A stretch of 64,000 bases of DNA from UBA5072 sp963822145 (GTDB lineage Bacteria; Bacteroidota; Bacteroidia; Bacteroidales; UBA10428), in assembly GCA_963822145.1 (NCBI GenBank), contig CAWGGG010000004.1:682001-746000 (forward strand), in the 5' to 3' direction. Shown here piece after piece: positions 8,341-17,389 of the stretch. Within the stretch, counting starts at the first letter, position 1. Each line of letters begins with the position of its first letter. A program made the translations under genes and the position numbers. Below the pieces are notes generated by a model, which saw only the letters and a list, made by a program, of their open reading frames with translations, ran no database searches and had not been told where the DNA came from.

Positions 8341-9492
8341 ATGACTGAATACACCGCTAAAACGCTGTTTGGGCTTGAAGAAGTCCTGGCCGATGAGCTC
8401 CGCAATCTTGGCGCTGCAGGTATTAAACTGTATAGCCGCGCTGTTGGCTTTACAGGTGATAAAAAGATGCTGTACAGAGCGAATTACCAGCTGCGCACAG
8501 CCCTGAAGATCCTTGTCCCCATAGGAGAAACAGAACTCAGGGATGAAAATGACCTTTACCATTTCGTCAGGAGCATCCGCTGGGATAAGTATATTGGTGT
8601 ACAGGATACCCTTGCGGTTGAGGTGGCCCTGAATACGGATCTATTCAGGCATACACAATATATTGCTCAGAAAATCAAGGATGCAGTTGTGGATCAATTT
8701 CGTGATAAATATGGATCACGCCCTTCGGTTGACCTTGATGCTCCGACCCTCAGGATCAATGCCTTCATCAGCAACCGGACCATCATGCTATCGCGTGATA
8801 GCAGCGGCGATTCTTTGCATCGCAGGGGATACCGGGTCAAGCAGGGACCTGCACCCATGAATGAAGTGCTGGCTGCGGGACTGATTAAGTTATCCGGTTG
8901 GAACGGCCGTGACCCCCTGGTAGATTTTATGTGTGGATCAGGGACCATTGCCACTGAAGCTGCCTTGGCAGCCGGTGGCATTCCTCCCGGCGATCTGAGA
9001 AAAGAATATGGTTTTCAGCGATGGAGAGACTATGATCCGAAGTTGTTTTACGAAATATCCAATGAAAGGGAAAGTGCTCAGAATCAAAGTATTTTGGTGT
9101 TTGCCTCCGATATTGAATCGGAGACGGTGAGGCTTGCCATGCGTCATGCGCAAAATGCGGGGGTTCTTAAAATGATTGATTTCAGGACCTGTCACTTCAA
9201 TGATTTTATACCACCGCCTCCTCCGGGTGTTGTAATCATAAATCCCCCCTATGGTGAACGAATTGTACAGCAAAACCTCAATGAGCTTTACACCCAGTTG
9301 GGAGACCGGTTTAAGAAAGCCTACGCCGGCTACGAAGCCTGGATAATAAGTGCTAATTCCGAAGCCGTTAAGCACATAGGTTTGAGGCCGTCGCGAAAGA
9401 TTCCGGTTTATAACGGTCAGCTGGAATGCAGGTTTAACAAGTATTCCTTATATGAGGGTTCAAGAATAACCGCTAAAACAGTGGACTCATAA
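8341..9492 (+). CDS. THUMP-domain class I RNA methyltransferase (RlmL/Trm14-like)
   Basis: 383 residues. An N-terminal ferredoxin-like/THUMP region (about residues 1-160, starting TAKTLFGLEEVLADEL) is followed by a UPF0020-type methyltransferase domain with the SAM motif VDFMCGSGTIATEAAL (about 195-210) and the catalytic motif IINPPYGERI (about 300), an NPPY signature of N-methylation of exocyclic amines in RNA. It resembles the N-terminal half of RlmL, which makes m2G2445 in 23S rRNA. I chose ATG 8341 over the TTG at 8335. It lies 30 bases after the NR kinase gene, probably in the same operon. Confidence 0.88.
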   Translation: MTEYTAKTLFGLEEVLADELRNLGAAGIKLYSRAVGFTGDKKMLYRANYQLRTALKILVPIGETELRDENDLYHFVRSIRWDKYIGVQDTLAVEVALNTDLFRHTQYIAQKIKDAVVDQFRDKYGSRPSVDLDAPTLRINAFISNRTIMLSRDSSGDSLHRRGYRVKQGPAPMNEVLAAGLIKLSGWNGRDPLVDFMCGSGTIATEAALAAGGIPPGDLRKEYGFQRWRDYDPKLFYEISNERESAQNQSILVFASDIESETVRLAMRHAQNAGVLKMIDFRTCHFNDFIPPPPPGVVIINPPYGERIVQQNLNELYTQLGDRFKKAYAGYEAWIISANSEAVKHIGLRPSRKIPVYNGQLECRFNKYSLYEGSRITAKTVDS

Positions 9493-9692
9493 ATTGTTTC
9501 AGGCTGTTCATCAACACTACTGAGATTATAGAGGAATTCATGACCCTCAAGCGTAACTCTGGCCCCGAAAATTTCGTTGAGTATTGTAGATGATAAAAAT
9601 ATATTTCGTTAAATTTAAAAAGAGTAATCCTGATTGAAAAGGCACACCATGCCCGAAATATCAGCGTTACTTTTTCCATAAGTTTTTTTTTA

Positions 9693-9700
9693 TATATTTG
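9693..9700 (+). promoter_or_regulatory. Bacteroidetes -7 box upstream of the SiaB-like gene
   Basis: TATATTTG matches TAnnTTTG exactly, 42 bases before the ATG at 9743. It lies in a 250-base non-coding gap that separates the siaB-siaC-like pair from the methyltransferase gene. No -33 TTG is evident. Confidence 0.45.
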
Positions 9701-9742
9701 TTAAATGTTCTTCATTAAGGTTTATAAGCAACACTGCCTTTT

Positions 9743-10288
9743 ATGAGTTTCGATCTGAAGGAATACTATACAAATCTTAGTAAAGGTGATGTTATCCTGA
9801 GCTATAGGGGCAGTATCACGTCCGAACTTATCAATGATATTCTGGAGGCAGTTGAGGCCAAACTTGAAAAAGATAATGCTGAAAGCAGGCTCAGAAAGAA
9901 GATCTACAATGTTTTGGTTGAAAGCCTTCAAAATCTTTACCATCATATTGAACAACACCATGAGGGCATACAGGAAGATCTCGAGCCAAAATTTGGCGTT
10001 CTGGTGATCAGGAGGGAAGGAGAATTCTATAAGGTCACAACCGGTAACTTTGTAAGCTTCAATCGCATAAAATTTCTTAAGGAGAAAATCGATAAAATCA
10101 ACTCCCTGAGTAAAGATGAACTGAAGGACATGTATAAGTTCATACTGAACCACCAGAAACTCTCTGCCAAAGGCGGAGGCGGTCTCGGCCTGGTTGATAT
10201 TGCAAGGAAATCAGGGAATAGGCTGGAATATGAATTTCATAACTACAACGGAAACTATTATTTCTTTAATCTAACTATTAGCGTTTAA
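9743..10288 (+). CDS. SiaB family protein kinase (DUF6272)
   Basis: 181 residues with the features of a minimal GHKL/HATPase serine-threonine kinase: an N-box-like VESLQNLYHH (Glu60, Asn64) and a glycine-rich lid KGGGGLGLVDIARKSG (residues 143-158). In Pseudomonas aeruginosa, SiaB phosphorylates SiaC and SiaA reverses it. A SiaC-family gene follows after 27 bases, so the kinase/substrate pair is intact. No SiaA-type PP2C phosphatase or diguanylate cyclase is present in the window. The kinase role is inferred from the family; what it controls here is unknown. Confidence 0.82.
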   Translation: MSFDLKEYYTNLSKGDVILSYRGSITSELINDILEAVEAKLEKDNAESRLRKKIYNVLVESLQNLYHHIEQHHEGIQEDLEPKFGVLVIRREGEFYKVTTGNFVSFNRIKFLKEKIDKINSLSKDELKDMYKFILNHQKLSAKGGGGLGLVDIARKSGNRLEYEFHNYNGNYYFFNLTISV

Positions 10289-10315
10289 TAACGTTTTTTT
10301 GAAATCTACTTTCAT

Positions 10316-10696
10316 ATGGAACCAATAAATATTGAGGGCACACCAAAAACACCATCCATTAGGTTCATACCCGAGGAAGGTGCTATTGAAATCAAGGGAA
10401 GATCTATCCCTGAGAATTCCATTGAGTTTTATAAACCATTGGTAGATTGGCTGGAAGCCTATGCCAAGGATCCCCTGAAAAAAACTCAGGTAAACATTCA
10501 GCTGGAGTATTTTAATACCAGTTCCTCAAAATGCATACTTGATGTTTTTAAAAAGCTTGAGACCATCCACAAGTCGAAACACGAAGTACTAATAAACTGG
10601 TTTTATGAGGAGGATGATGAAGATATGCTTGAAGCCGGTGAAGATTATGAATCGATCATCAGAGTTCCCTTCAAGATGGTGGAAGTTGTTGATTAG
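10316..10696 (+). CDS. SiaC family regulatory phosphoprotein (DUF1987)
   Basis: 126-residue acidic protein of the DUF1987/SiaC family. The motif YFNTSSSKCILDVF (residues 65-78) contains Thr68, the position I recall as the phosphosite in Pseudomonas SiaC. Family fold: STAS-like, with N-terminal strands FIPEEGAIEIKGRSIPEN. In Pseudomonas the unphosphorylated protein binds and activates the diguanylate cyclase SiaD; here there is no such partner nearby. It pairs with the SiaB-like kinase upstream and ends at a strong bidirectional terminator shared with the convergent ABC gene. Confidence 0.85.
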   Translation: MEPINIEGTPKTPSIRFIPEEGAIEIKGRSIPENSIEFYKPLVDWLEAYAKDPLKKTQVNIQLEYFNTSSSKCILDVFKKLETIHKSKHEVLINWFYEEDDEDMLEAGEDYESIIRVPFKMVEVVD

Positions 10697-10720
10697 GGTA
10701 AGGCAGTTCCAAGATTTTAG

Positions 10721-10748
10721 AAAAACCCCGCCGAAAGCGGGGTTTTTT
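10721..10748. terminator. Bidirectional intrinsic terminator between siaC-like gene and ABC gene
   Basis: A-run, CCCCGC stem, short CGAAA-type loop, GCGGGG and T-run: a perfect GC-rich hairpin flanked by A5 and T6, so it can end transcripts on both strands. Its right edge overlaps the stop codon of the convergent ABC gene. Confidence 0.9.
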
Positions 10749-13700
10749 ATTGGTTCGACCGCTGGGAACTAATTTGCTCAAGAAGGTCCAGGATCCGCTT
10801 CAACACCCTGAAATAAAGAAGGAAATAAATAATCAGGGAAAATGTCCAGATGACCAGGATATTCACCCAGAAGGTATGGAAATACCTCCGGAACAACATC
10901 TTTCTTGGGGCATAAAAGTGAGCCTTGATGAACGGATGAACGGGATCGAGATATATAGGATCTATCTTTTGAAACAATCTTCCCTTATATTCGATGATCC
11001 TGACGAGTTCATTATTGTTTTCAACAAATTCAGTTAATTTTTCATTGTGGTACCTGCGTTTGAGCTCCAGGTAAGCAGCTTTGTCGGATGGGGTTTTCTC
11101 ATGGGTGCGGATCAGGTTGTCCTTGGCTTCATTGGCTTTATTATAGCTTCGGATATAGATCCTGTTCAGCGTTTTAATGAACTGGCGGGTACTGTCGATA
11201 GTGGCCTGGTTAATTCTTTCGGGGGTCAGCATACTGAGGGAAGGAAAAACAATGCTCTGAATATGCTGAATGGGGATTTTCCTGATGTTAGGAATTTCAG
11301 CTTCCAGTTCATTCCGCAGCAAGGCTAAATAGGCACTGGTTTTTTCGCGATCTACCGGCACTTGCAGTTCGTGTTCAATAAAGTCAATTTTATTCTCCAG
11401 GTTTTTAATCCAGTAATTTTTCTTGTATTCCGAAATGCTCAGCACTTTATTGACGCTATAAAACTCCTCATCGTATTTGTTGTGCATAAATTGCTCCACA
11501 GCAAGGGCTTCATAACCCCAGCGCGCCGTCATCATTTCACCATAGGCCGGTATCTTGCTGGGAGAGGATATCCGGGGATTTAGCTTTTCATATTTGACAA
11601 TTACCCCGCTTAAGATGATCTGGGGAATCACCAGGAAGGGAATCAGGATATAGATAGTCACAACAGTTTTAAAGCTGTCCGAAATCAGCAATCCCATTAT
11701 ATTGGAGGCTGTCCATGTACTGAAAAGCACAAGCCAGTACTTAAAAAACATTCCTTTGATCTCCAGGATACCATTACCGATGAGCACAAACGTAAAAGCC
11801 TGTATGGCCGATATGGTCATCATTACCGTGAGTTTGGACAACAAATAGCCTGACCAGCTGAGATTCAGGAAAGCTTCACGCTTGAGTATCTTACGGTCCT
11901 TGATAATTTCTTCGGCACTAACCGTTAATCCCATGAACGTGGCTACTATAACTGACATGAAGAGGTACACAGGCAAATTGCTGTTTTCGAGCAGGGTATA
12001 ACCCGTTTCATTGGTTTCACTGACATTAAAATACTTAATGATAAAGGCAAGGATAAATGCCAGGACCGGGGCCTCTATCAATGCCATGATCAGGTATTGT
12101 GTATTGGTGATTTTCGAAAGTACATCCCGTGTAACAAATACCCGGATCTGTTTCAGCAGGCCCGGAACTTTGAACGATATGGATGGCAGCAGACTATTAC
12201 CAACAGGCTGTTTCTTTTTTTCAGGTGTTTCTTCGGTTTTATAAAATTTATACCATTCAGACGGGGATATTTTTCTGGTCCTGGTCTCCTTACCATACTC
12301 ATCGATAACGAGCGATTCAACAATGTTGAAAATCTGCTCCGGGTTGACATTGCCGCAAGCGTGACATTCACTGTCGGCCCAATTGGCCTGATGAACCCTG
12401 GATTTGAAATAAATGATGGAATCTACGGGGTTGCCATTGTAAATAAGATATCCGCCCGTATCAAGTATTAACAGGTTGTCAAACATTTTAAAGATGTCGG
12501 AGGAGGGCTGGTGAATGACAACAAAAACCAGTTTTCCTTTCAGGGTTAGATCTTTCAAAAGATCCATGATGTTTTCCGAGTCTTTTGAAGAAAGCCCCGA
12601 TGTGGGTTCATCCAAAAAAAGTATGGCCGGTTCACGAATCAACTCAAGGGCTATATTCAGTCTTTTCCTTTGTCCGCCGCTGATCTTCTTGTTCAAAGGT
12701 GTTCCCACCTGAACATCCTTTATTTCATGTAATCCAAGGTTCTGCAGCATCTGGTCCACCGAATGCCGGATCTGTTCTTCAGTGTAATAGTCAAAGCAGA
12801 GCTTGGTATTGTAATACAGGTTCTGGAATACCGTAAGCTCTTCCATGAGAAGATCGTCCTGAGAAACGTGGCCGATCAAACCATTGGCTTTGATTTTGTC
12901 TTTATAAATGTCAATACCGTTTATCAGAACCCGGCCCTCGGTAGGACTCATGGAACCATTCAGAATATTAAGCAGGGTGGATTTGCCTGCTCCGCTCGAC
13001 CCCATGATGCCGACAAGCCGTCCTGATTCCTCACTGAAACAGATTTGGTGCAGGCCCTTGGTGCCACTTTTAAAATGATGGCTCACGTCTTCGGCCTCAA
13101 AAACAATGCGATGGAGTTCAAAGTCCTCTTTGAAAACACTAACAATGTCGCTGAAATATAAAGGCTTAACATGATGGTTGCGTAGGGATGTTCCCGTATT
13201 CAGTACGAAAGCCTTATCGGGCTGCAGGATCTGCCCGTTCAGATAGAGCTCACCTTCACCCATATACCTCAGGAAGTACATCCCGGCAGAGGGTATGTGC
13301 ATCACCCAGATCTGACCGGTGAGGTATTCGGAAAAAAGGTGCTTGTTTTCAGTGGGCAACGGAATTCTGCTGCTGTTTATCACCAGGATGTGACGGTCAT
13401 TCGGAACATTTTCGAGACTTTGCAGGGTGAAATCCCGGATAAGCAGGTATTCGTTGTGAGGTATATAAAAGGAATCGGCTACAGCCGTAATAAAGGCAAA
13501 CTCCTGGTTACTGACCTCACCACCATTCGATTTTACGAATTCAAACAACTGAACCAGTACAATCACTTTCTGCTTCTGAGCAAGCTCTTTGTTGATGTCA
13601 TTGCAGATTCTCAGTAATTTAACTGAATCGGCGCCTATTCTTTTTTCCCCCCGTTCGATGTGTAAGGCCTGGTGCTTTTCATAGTAAGCATCAAAAATCC

Positions 13701-13842
13701 TCAGGTAATCTTTTACAAGATCCTGGTTGAGCTGCCTGCCCAAAAAGGACAGTACTACAGATCGCCTGTCCATGCCAGTGTTTTCCGGACTGGCAATGAT
13801 AGCAAACAATTCCATTAAAGCTTTGAGGATTTTTTCGCTCAT
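10747..13842 (-). CDS. ABCG-type ABC transporter (ATPase fused to ABC-2 permease) with N-terminal TerB-like region
   Basis: 1031 residues. Residues 1-145 are helical and TerB-like; 150-240 are beta-rich and unassigned, perhaps FHA-like; the ATPase spans about 245-490, with Walker A GSSGAGKST (281-289), signature ISGGQRKR and Walker B AILFLDEPTSGL. A short linker contains ECHACGN, a CxxC-like pair. An ABC-2 membrane domain follows (about 580-760), then a long hydrophilic, coiled-coil-prone stretch, and a last membrane helix near 990-1015. The order ATPase-then-permease is that of ABCG half-transporters. The substrate is unknown. It is convergent with the SiaB/SiaC pair and divergent from clpB. 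Confidence 0.85.
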   Translation of the reverse strand: MSEKILKALMELFAIIASPENTGMDRRSVVLSFLGRQLNQDLVKDYLRIFDAYYEKHQALHIERGEKRIGADSVKLLRICNDINKELAQKQKVIVLVQLFEFVKSNGGEVSNQEFAFITAVADSFYIPHNEYLLIRDFTLQSLENVPNDRHILVINSSRIPLPTENKHLFSEYLTGQIWVMHIPSAGMYFLRYMGEGELYLNGQILQPDKAFVLNTGTSLRNHHVKPLYFSDIVSVFKEDFELHRIVFEAEDVSHHFKSGTKGLHQICFSEESGRLVGIMGSSGAGKSTLLNILNGSMSPTEGRVLINGIDIYKDKIKANGLIGHVSQDDLLMEELTVFQNLYYNTKLCFDYYTEEQIRHSVDQMLQNLGLHEIKDVQVGTPLNKKISGGQRKRLNIALELIREPAILFLDEPTSGLSSKDSENIMDLLKDLTLKGKLVFVVIHQPSSDIFKMFDNLLILDTGGYLIYNGNPVDSIIYFKSRVHQANWADSECHACGNVNPEQIFNIVESLVIDEYGKETRTRKISPSEWYKFYKTEETPEKKKQPVGNSLLPSISFKVPGLLKQIRVFVTRDVLSKITNTQYLIMALIEAPVLAFILAFIIKYFNVSETNETGYTLLENSNLPVYLFMSVIVATFMGLTVSAEEIIKDRKILKREAFLNLSWSGYLLSKLTVMMTISAIQAFTFVLIGNGILEIKGMFFKYWLVLFSTWTASNIMGLLISDSFKTVVTIYILIPFLVIPQIILSGVIVKYEKLNPRISSPSKIPAYGEMMTARWGYEALAVEQFMHNKYDEEFYSVNKVLSISEYKKNYWIKNLENKIDFIEHELQVPVDREKTSAYLALLRNELEAEIPNIRKIPIQHIQSIVFPSLSMLTPERINQATIDSTRQFIKTLNRIYIRSYNKANEAKDNLIRTHEKTPSDKAAYLELKRRYHNEKLTEFVENNNELVRIIEYKGRLFQKIDPIYLDPVHPFIKAHFYAPRKMLFRRYFHTFWVNILVIWTFSLIIYFLLYFRVLKRILDLLEQISSQRSNQ

Positions 13843-14015
13843 TGCTTTTTATGCTTTTCCAAACGAGCCATAGAAGTAGGGTATCCAGATTTTTTACGTA
13901 AATCGCTACCCCGGGTTTCATAACCGCAGCAGTTAATTATCAACCCATCCGGAACAGGTAATGCCGGACGACAAATTGACAGAAAAAAGCCTTTGCTGCC
14001 AGACAAATTGGCTGT

Positions 14016-14033
14016 TTTCAGGTATGCCTGAAA
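14016..14033. promoter_or_regulatory. Inverted repeat upstream of clpB
   Basis: TTTCAGG, 4-base spacer TATG, CCTGAAA: a perfect 7-base-arm palindrome ending 43 bases before the clpB ATG. Possible operator for heat-shock control. It does not match the CIRCE or CtsR sites as I know them, so the binding factor is unknown. Confidence 0.4.
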
Positions 14034-14076
14034 CTTGGTTTAGAAATTGCATGAAATAGATCAAAGCTATACGGAT

Positions 14077-16680
14077 ATGAATTTTGACAATTTCACCATA
14101 CGATCACAGGAAGCTGTTCAGCAGGCCTTCATGATCGCCCGGGATCATCAGCACCAGGCCGTTGAAACCGGGCATGTGCTGCAGTCCTTATTAAACACTG
14201 AAGATAGTGTTGCCCGGCATTTGTTGTCTAAATCGGGTATCAATACCACTGATCTGGAACGGATCCTGAACCGCATTATTGAGTCCTACCCGAAAGTCAC
14301 AGGAGGGGAACAATACTTGTCTCAAGCCGCTGGCAGTGTTCTTCAAAAATCAATCGATATTTCGAAGAACATGCAGGATCAGTTTGTAACTGCAGAACAT
14401 ATCTTACTGGCGTTGAGCACTTCGAATGACCAGATTGGCAAATTGCTGCAGGATTTCGGGATCAATGAGAAAGACTTGAAGTTATCTGTCCAGGCAATCA
14501 GAAAGGGATCGAAAGTGAATACCCAGTCAGCCGAAGATACTTATAACTCGCTGAGCCGTTATGCTGTGAACCTTAATGAGCAGGCACGCAGCGGTCGGCT
14601 TGACCCGGTAATCGGCCGGGAGGATGAAATCCGGAGGGTCCTGCAGATCCTGTCGCGACGCACCAAGAATAACCCAATACTGATCGGCGAACCTGGGGTG
14701 GGGAAAACCGCGATTGCTGAAGGATTGGCTTACCGGATCATTTCGGGAGATGTACCCGAAAACCTGAAGACCCGCCAGATCTTTTCACTTGACATGGGAT
14801 CCCTGATTGCAGGGGCCAAGTACAAGGGCGAGTTTGAAGAAAGGCTGAAGGCAGTGGTGAAAGAAGTAATTGCTGCTGAGGGCGAAGTAATCCTGTTTAT
14901 TGATGAAATCCATACCCTGGTGGGCGCCGGTAAAAGCGAGGGGGCCATGGATGCGGCCAATATCCTGAAACCCGCTCTTGCTAAGGGCGAACTAAGAGCC
15001 ATAGGTGCTACCACACTCAATGAATACCAGAAGTATTTTGAAAAGGACAAGGCACTAGAAAGACGGTTTCAGGTTGTCATGGTAAATGAACCGGATATCG
15101 CCAGCGCCATATCCATACTCAGGGGACTCCGTGAAAGGTATGAAAACCATCATAGGGTCCGGATCAAGGACGAGGCAGTGGTTGCTGCCGTGGAATTGTC
15201 GCACCGGTATATCAGCGACAGGTTTCTGCCCGATAAGGCCATTGACCTGATCGATGAAGCAGCTTCAAAACTGAGGCTTGAAATGAATTCAGTTCCGCAT
15301 GAGATTGACAGCCTCGATCGCAGGATACAGCAGCTTGAAATAGAGCGGGAAGCACTAAAGCGTGAAAATGACGTACCCAAAGTAGCGGAACTCAGCCGGG
15401 AAATCAGCGAGCTCAATGAAGAAAGGGTGCAGCTGAGAGCAAAATGGCAGGCTGAAAAAAAGCGGATCGAGGATATACAGCAGCAGAAACTTATCATTGA
15501 AAACCTGAAGAGTGAGGCGGAACAGGCTGAACGACAGGGTGATTACGGCAAAGTTGCCGAGATCCGCTATGGTAGGATCAAGGAAGCCGAAAAGAAGATC
15601 GGAGAACTGAACCTGCAATTATCGGAATTGCAGGGTAATTCTGCTATGATCAATGAAGAAGTTTCTGCGGAAGATATAGCTGAGATAGTATCCAACTGGA
15701 CTGGAGTTCCGGTAAAAAGGATGTTGCAGGGGGAACGGGAGAAACTGCTGAACCTTGAATCGGAATTGCACAAAAGGGTAGTAGGGCAGGATGAGGCTAT
15801 CGCTGCCGTTGCTGATGCTGTAAGAAGAAGCAGGGCAGGTCTGCAGGATCCCAGGCGTCCGATAGGTTCCTTTCTTTTCCTGGGCAGCACCGGGATTGGT
15901 AAAACCGAGCTGGCAAAAGCACTTGCAGAACTGTTATTCAATGACGACAACCTGATAACACGAATTGACATGTCGGAATACCAGGAAAGACATGCAGTTT
16001 CCCGGTTGGTGGGTGCACCTCCGGGTTATGTGGGTTACGAAGAAGGCGGGCAGCTCACAGAAGCTGTTCGCAGGAAACCCTATTCAGTGGTGCTGCTTGA
16101 TGAAATAGAAAAGGCCCATCCAGATATTTTCAACATATTGCTGCAAGTCTTGGATGACGGACGGCTTACAGATAACAAGGGCAGGGTGGTGAATTTTAAA
16201 AATACCATCATCATCATGACATCCAATATCGGATCATCTGTAATCCAGCAGAACCTGGAACGTCTCAATGACAAAAACAGGGAGGAATTGCTCCAACAAA
16301 CCAGAAACGAAGTCTTTGACATGCTGAAAAAAGTCCTCCGGCCGGAGTTCCTGAACAGGATTGATGAATTCATCATGTTCACCCCCCTTACCAGGGAGGA
16401 AATCAGTGATATAGTCCGGATGCAATTCAGCCGCGTGATACAGAGGCTTTCGGAAAACGATATCCGCATCAACATAACTGAAGGGGCAGTGGCATGGCTT
16501 GCACAGCACGGTTATGATCCGCAGTTCGGGGCCCGTCCAATTAAAAGGCTGATTCAGAAAAATATTCTTAATGAATTGTCCAGAAAAATCCTGGAGGGAA
16601 ATGTAACAAAGGAACAGGCTTTACTGGTCGACAGGGATAAGAATGGGCTTTGTTTTAAAAATCAGGAAACAGGATCGTAA
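14077..16680 (+). CDS. clpB: ATP-dependent disaggregase ClpB
   Basis: 867-residue Hsp100 chaperone that pulls polypeptides out of aggregates with the DnaK system. Order: N-domain repeats (1-145), AAA+ module 1 with Walker A GEPGVGKTAIAEG (about 205), the coiled-coil M-domain (about 400-520, with EREALKREND and related heptads, diagnostic of ClpB versus ClpA/ClpC), AAA+ module 2 with GSTGIGKTELAKAL (about 605), and the C-terminal D2-small domain. No ClpP-binding IGF loop is needed or seen. I chose ATG 14077 (MNFDNFTIRSQEAVQQ) over the TTG at 14047. It is divergent from the ABC gene; a palindrome lies in its leader region. Confidence 0.95.
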   Translation: MNFDNFTIRSQEAVQQAFMIARDHQHQAVETGHVLQSLLNTEDSVARHLLSKSGINTTDLERILNRIIESYPKVTGGEQYLSQAAGSVLQKSIDISKNMQDQFVTAEHILLALSTSNDQIGKLLQDFGINEKDLKLSVQAIRKGSKVNTQSAEDTYNSLSRYAVNLNEQARSGRLDPVIGREDEIRRVLQILSRRTKNNPILIGEPGVGKTAIAEGLAYRIISGDVPENLKTRQIFSLDMGSLIAGAKYKGEFEERLKAVVKEVIAAEGEVILFIDEIHTLVGAGKSEGAMDAANILKPALAKGELRAIGATTLNEYQKYFEKDKALERRFQVVMVNEPDIASAISILRGLRERYENHHRVRIKDEAVVAAVELSHRYISDRFLPDKAIDLIDEAASKLRLEMNSVPHEIDSLDRRIQQLEIEREALKRENDVPKVAELSREISELNEERVQLRAKWQAEKKRIEDIQQQKLIIENLKSEAEQAERQGDYGKVAEIRYGRIKEAEKKIGELNLQLSELQGNSAMINEEVSAEDIAEIVSNWTGVPVKRMLQGEREKLLNLESELHKRVVGQDEAIAAVADAVRRSRAGLQDPRRPIGSFLFLGSTGIGKTELAKALAELLFNDDNLITRIDMSEYQERHAVSRLVGAPPGYVGYEEGGQLTEAVRRKPYSVVLLDEIEKAHPDIFNILLQVLDDGRLTDNKGRVVNFKNTIIIMTSNIGSSVIQQNLERLNDKNREELLQQTRNEVFDMLKKVLRPEFLNRIDEFIMFTPLTREEISDIVRMQFSRVIQRLSENDIRINITEGAVAWLAQHGYDPQFGARPIKRLIQKNILNELSRKILEGNVTKEQALLVDRDKNGLCFKNQETGS

Positions 16681-16689
16681 AGATAGCTG

Positions 16690-17025
16690 CTAAAAACTGT
16701 TCAGGCATTCATCCAACGAATCGTAGAGTGTGAATACATTGTGCAACTGCAGTAACTTGAAGAGTTCCATAACCTCGGGCGTGATGCCGCAGATCTTGAA
16801 CAATCCTTTATTGTTGGTGGCTGTTTTGAGAATCGAAAGGAAGACTCCGAAACCGGAACTGTCAATGTACTTTATTCCCTCCATGTTCAGGATCAGCCGG
16901 GTCCCCGGGTTATTAAAGAAACTTTTGAGGTCCTCCTTCACAGGTTCGGTGATCAGCGCATTGAACCTGTCTATATTATCGAAACGGACAACGGTTATAT
17001 TGTTGATTTTCTCAATCTTTAACAT
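16690..17025 (-). CDS. STAS-domain protein (second copy)
   Basis: 111-residue single STAS domain, distinct in sequence from the one at 2.7 kb. The serine loop is YIDSSGFGVFLSIL (about residues 54-67), after LILNMEGIK. It belongs to the SpoIIAA-like anti-sigma-antagonist family, which is switched by phosphorylation of the loop serine. It lies 10 bases downstream of an HPt gene on the same strand, so serine-type and histidine-type phosphosignalling meet in one operon. It is convergent with clpB with a 9-base gap. The partner is unknown; the SiaB-like kinase 6 kb away is a candidate only by proximity. Confidence 0.83.
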   Translation of the reverse strand: MLKIEKINNITVVRFDNIDRFNALITEPVKEDLKSFFNNPGTRLILNMEGIKYIDSSGFGVFLSILKTATNNKGLFKICGITPEVMELFKLLQLHNVFTLYDSLDECLNSF

Positions 17026-17035
17026 ATAGCAGAAT

Positions 17036-17389
17036 TTAAAAGTAAAGTTCCAGATTTTTGGTAACCAGGGTCAATTCACGGACCGCTTCTGCGGTTTCCT
17101 GCTTAAAAGCGGCAACAATTGCAGCATAGGTTTCAATGTTTTTCCCTTCACGGGTAGATTGCTCAAGGTTTTTTAGTTGCTGGGCAAGATGATCCATGCC
17201 CAGGATGGATACCGAAGATTTTGCCTTATGTGCCAGCTTACCCAAAGATTCATACTGCCCGCTGGACAGCAACTGATCCATAGACTGCCCAAATTCAATT
17301 ACCTGGCTGTTAAAAATAGAGATCATTTCAAGCACCAATTCCTTATTGCCACCAGACATCTCGCGAAGGTAAGACAAATCAATATTCAT
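17036..17389 (-). CDS. HPt (histidine phosphotransfer) domain protein
   Basis: 117 residues, mostly helical, forming one HPt four-helix bundle. The phospho-accepting histidine lies in KLAHKAKSSVSILGM (about residues 51-65), a good match to the HPt motif HxLKGSS/xxxG. Stand-alone HPt proteins shuttle phosphate between a hybrid kinase's receiver and a response regulator. No hybrid kinase or receiver is encoded nearby; the only kinase trace is a decayed remnant at 47 kb. First gene of a two-gene operon with the STAS protein. Confidence 0.82.
   Translation of the reverse strand: MNIDLSYLREMSGGNKELVLEMISIFNSQVIEFGQSMDQLLSSGQYESLGKLAHKAKSSVSILGMDHLAQQLKNLEQSTREGKNIETYAAIVAAFKQETAEAVRELTLVTKNLELYF

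Noticed and set aside
9473..9679. Minus-strand short frame in the gap before the SiaB-like gene
   Set aside because: It runs into the methyltransferase gene antisense, has no recognisable start context and shows no family features.
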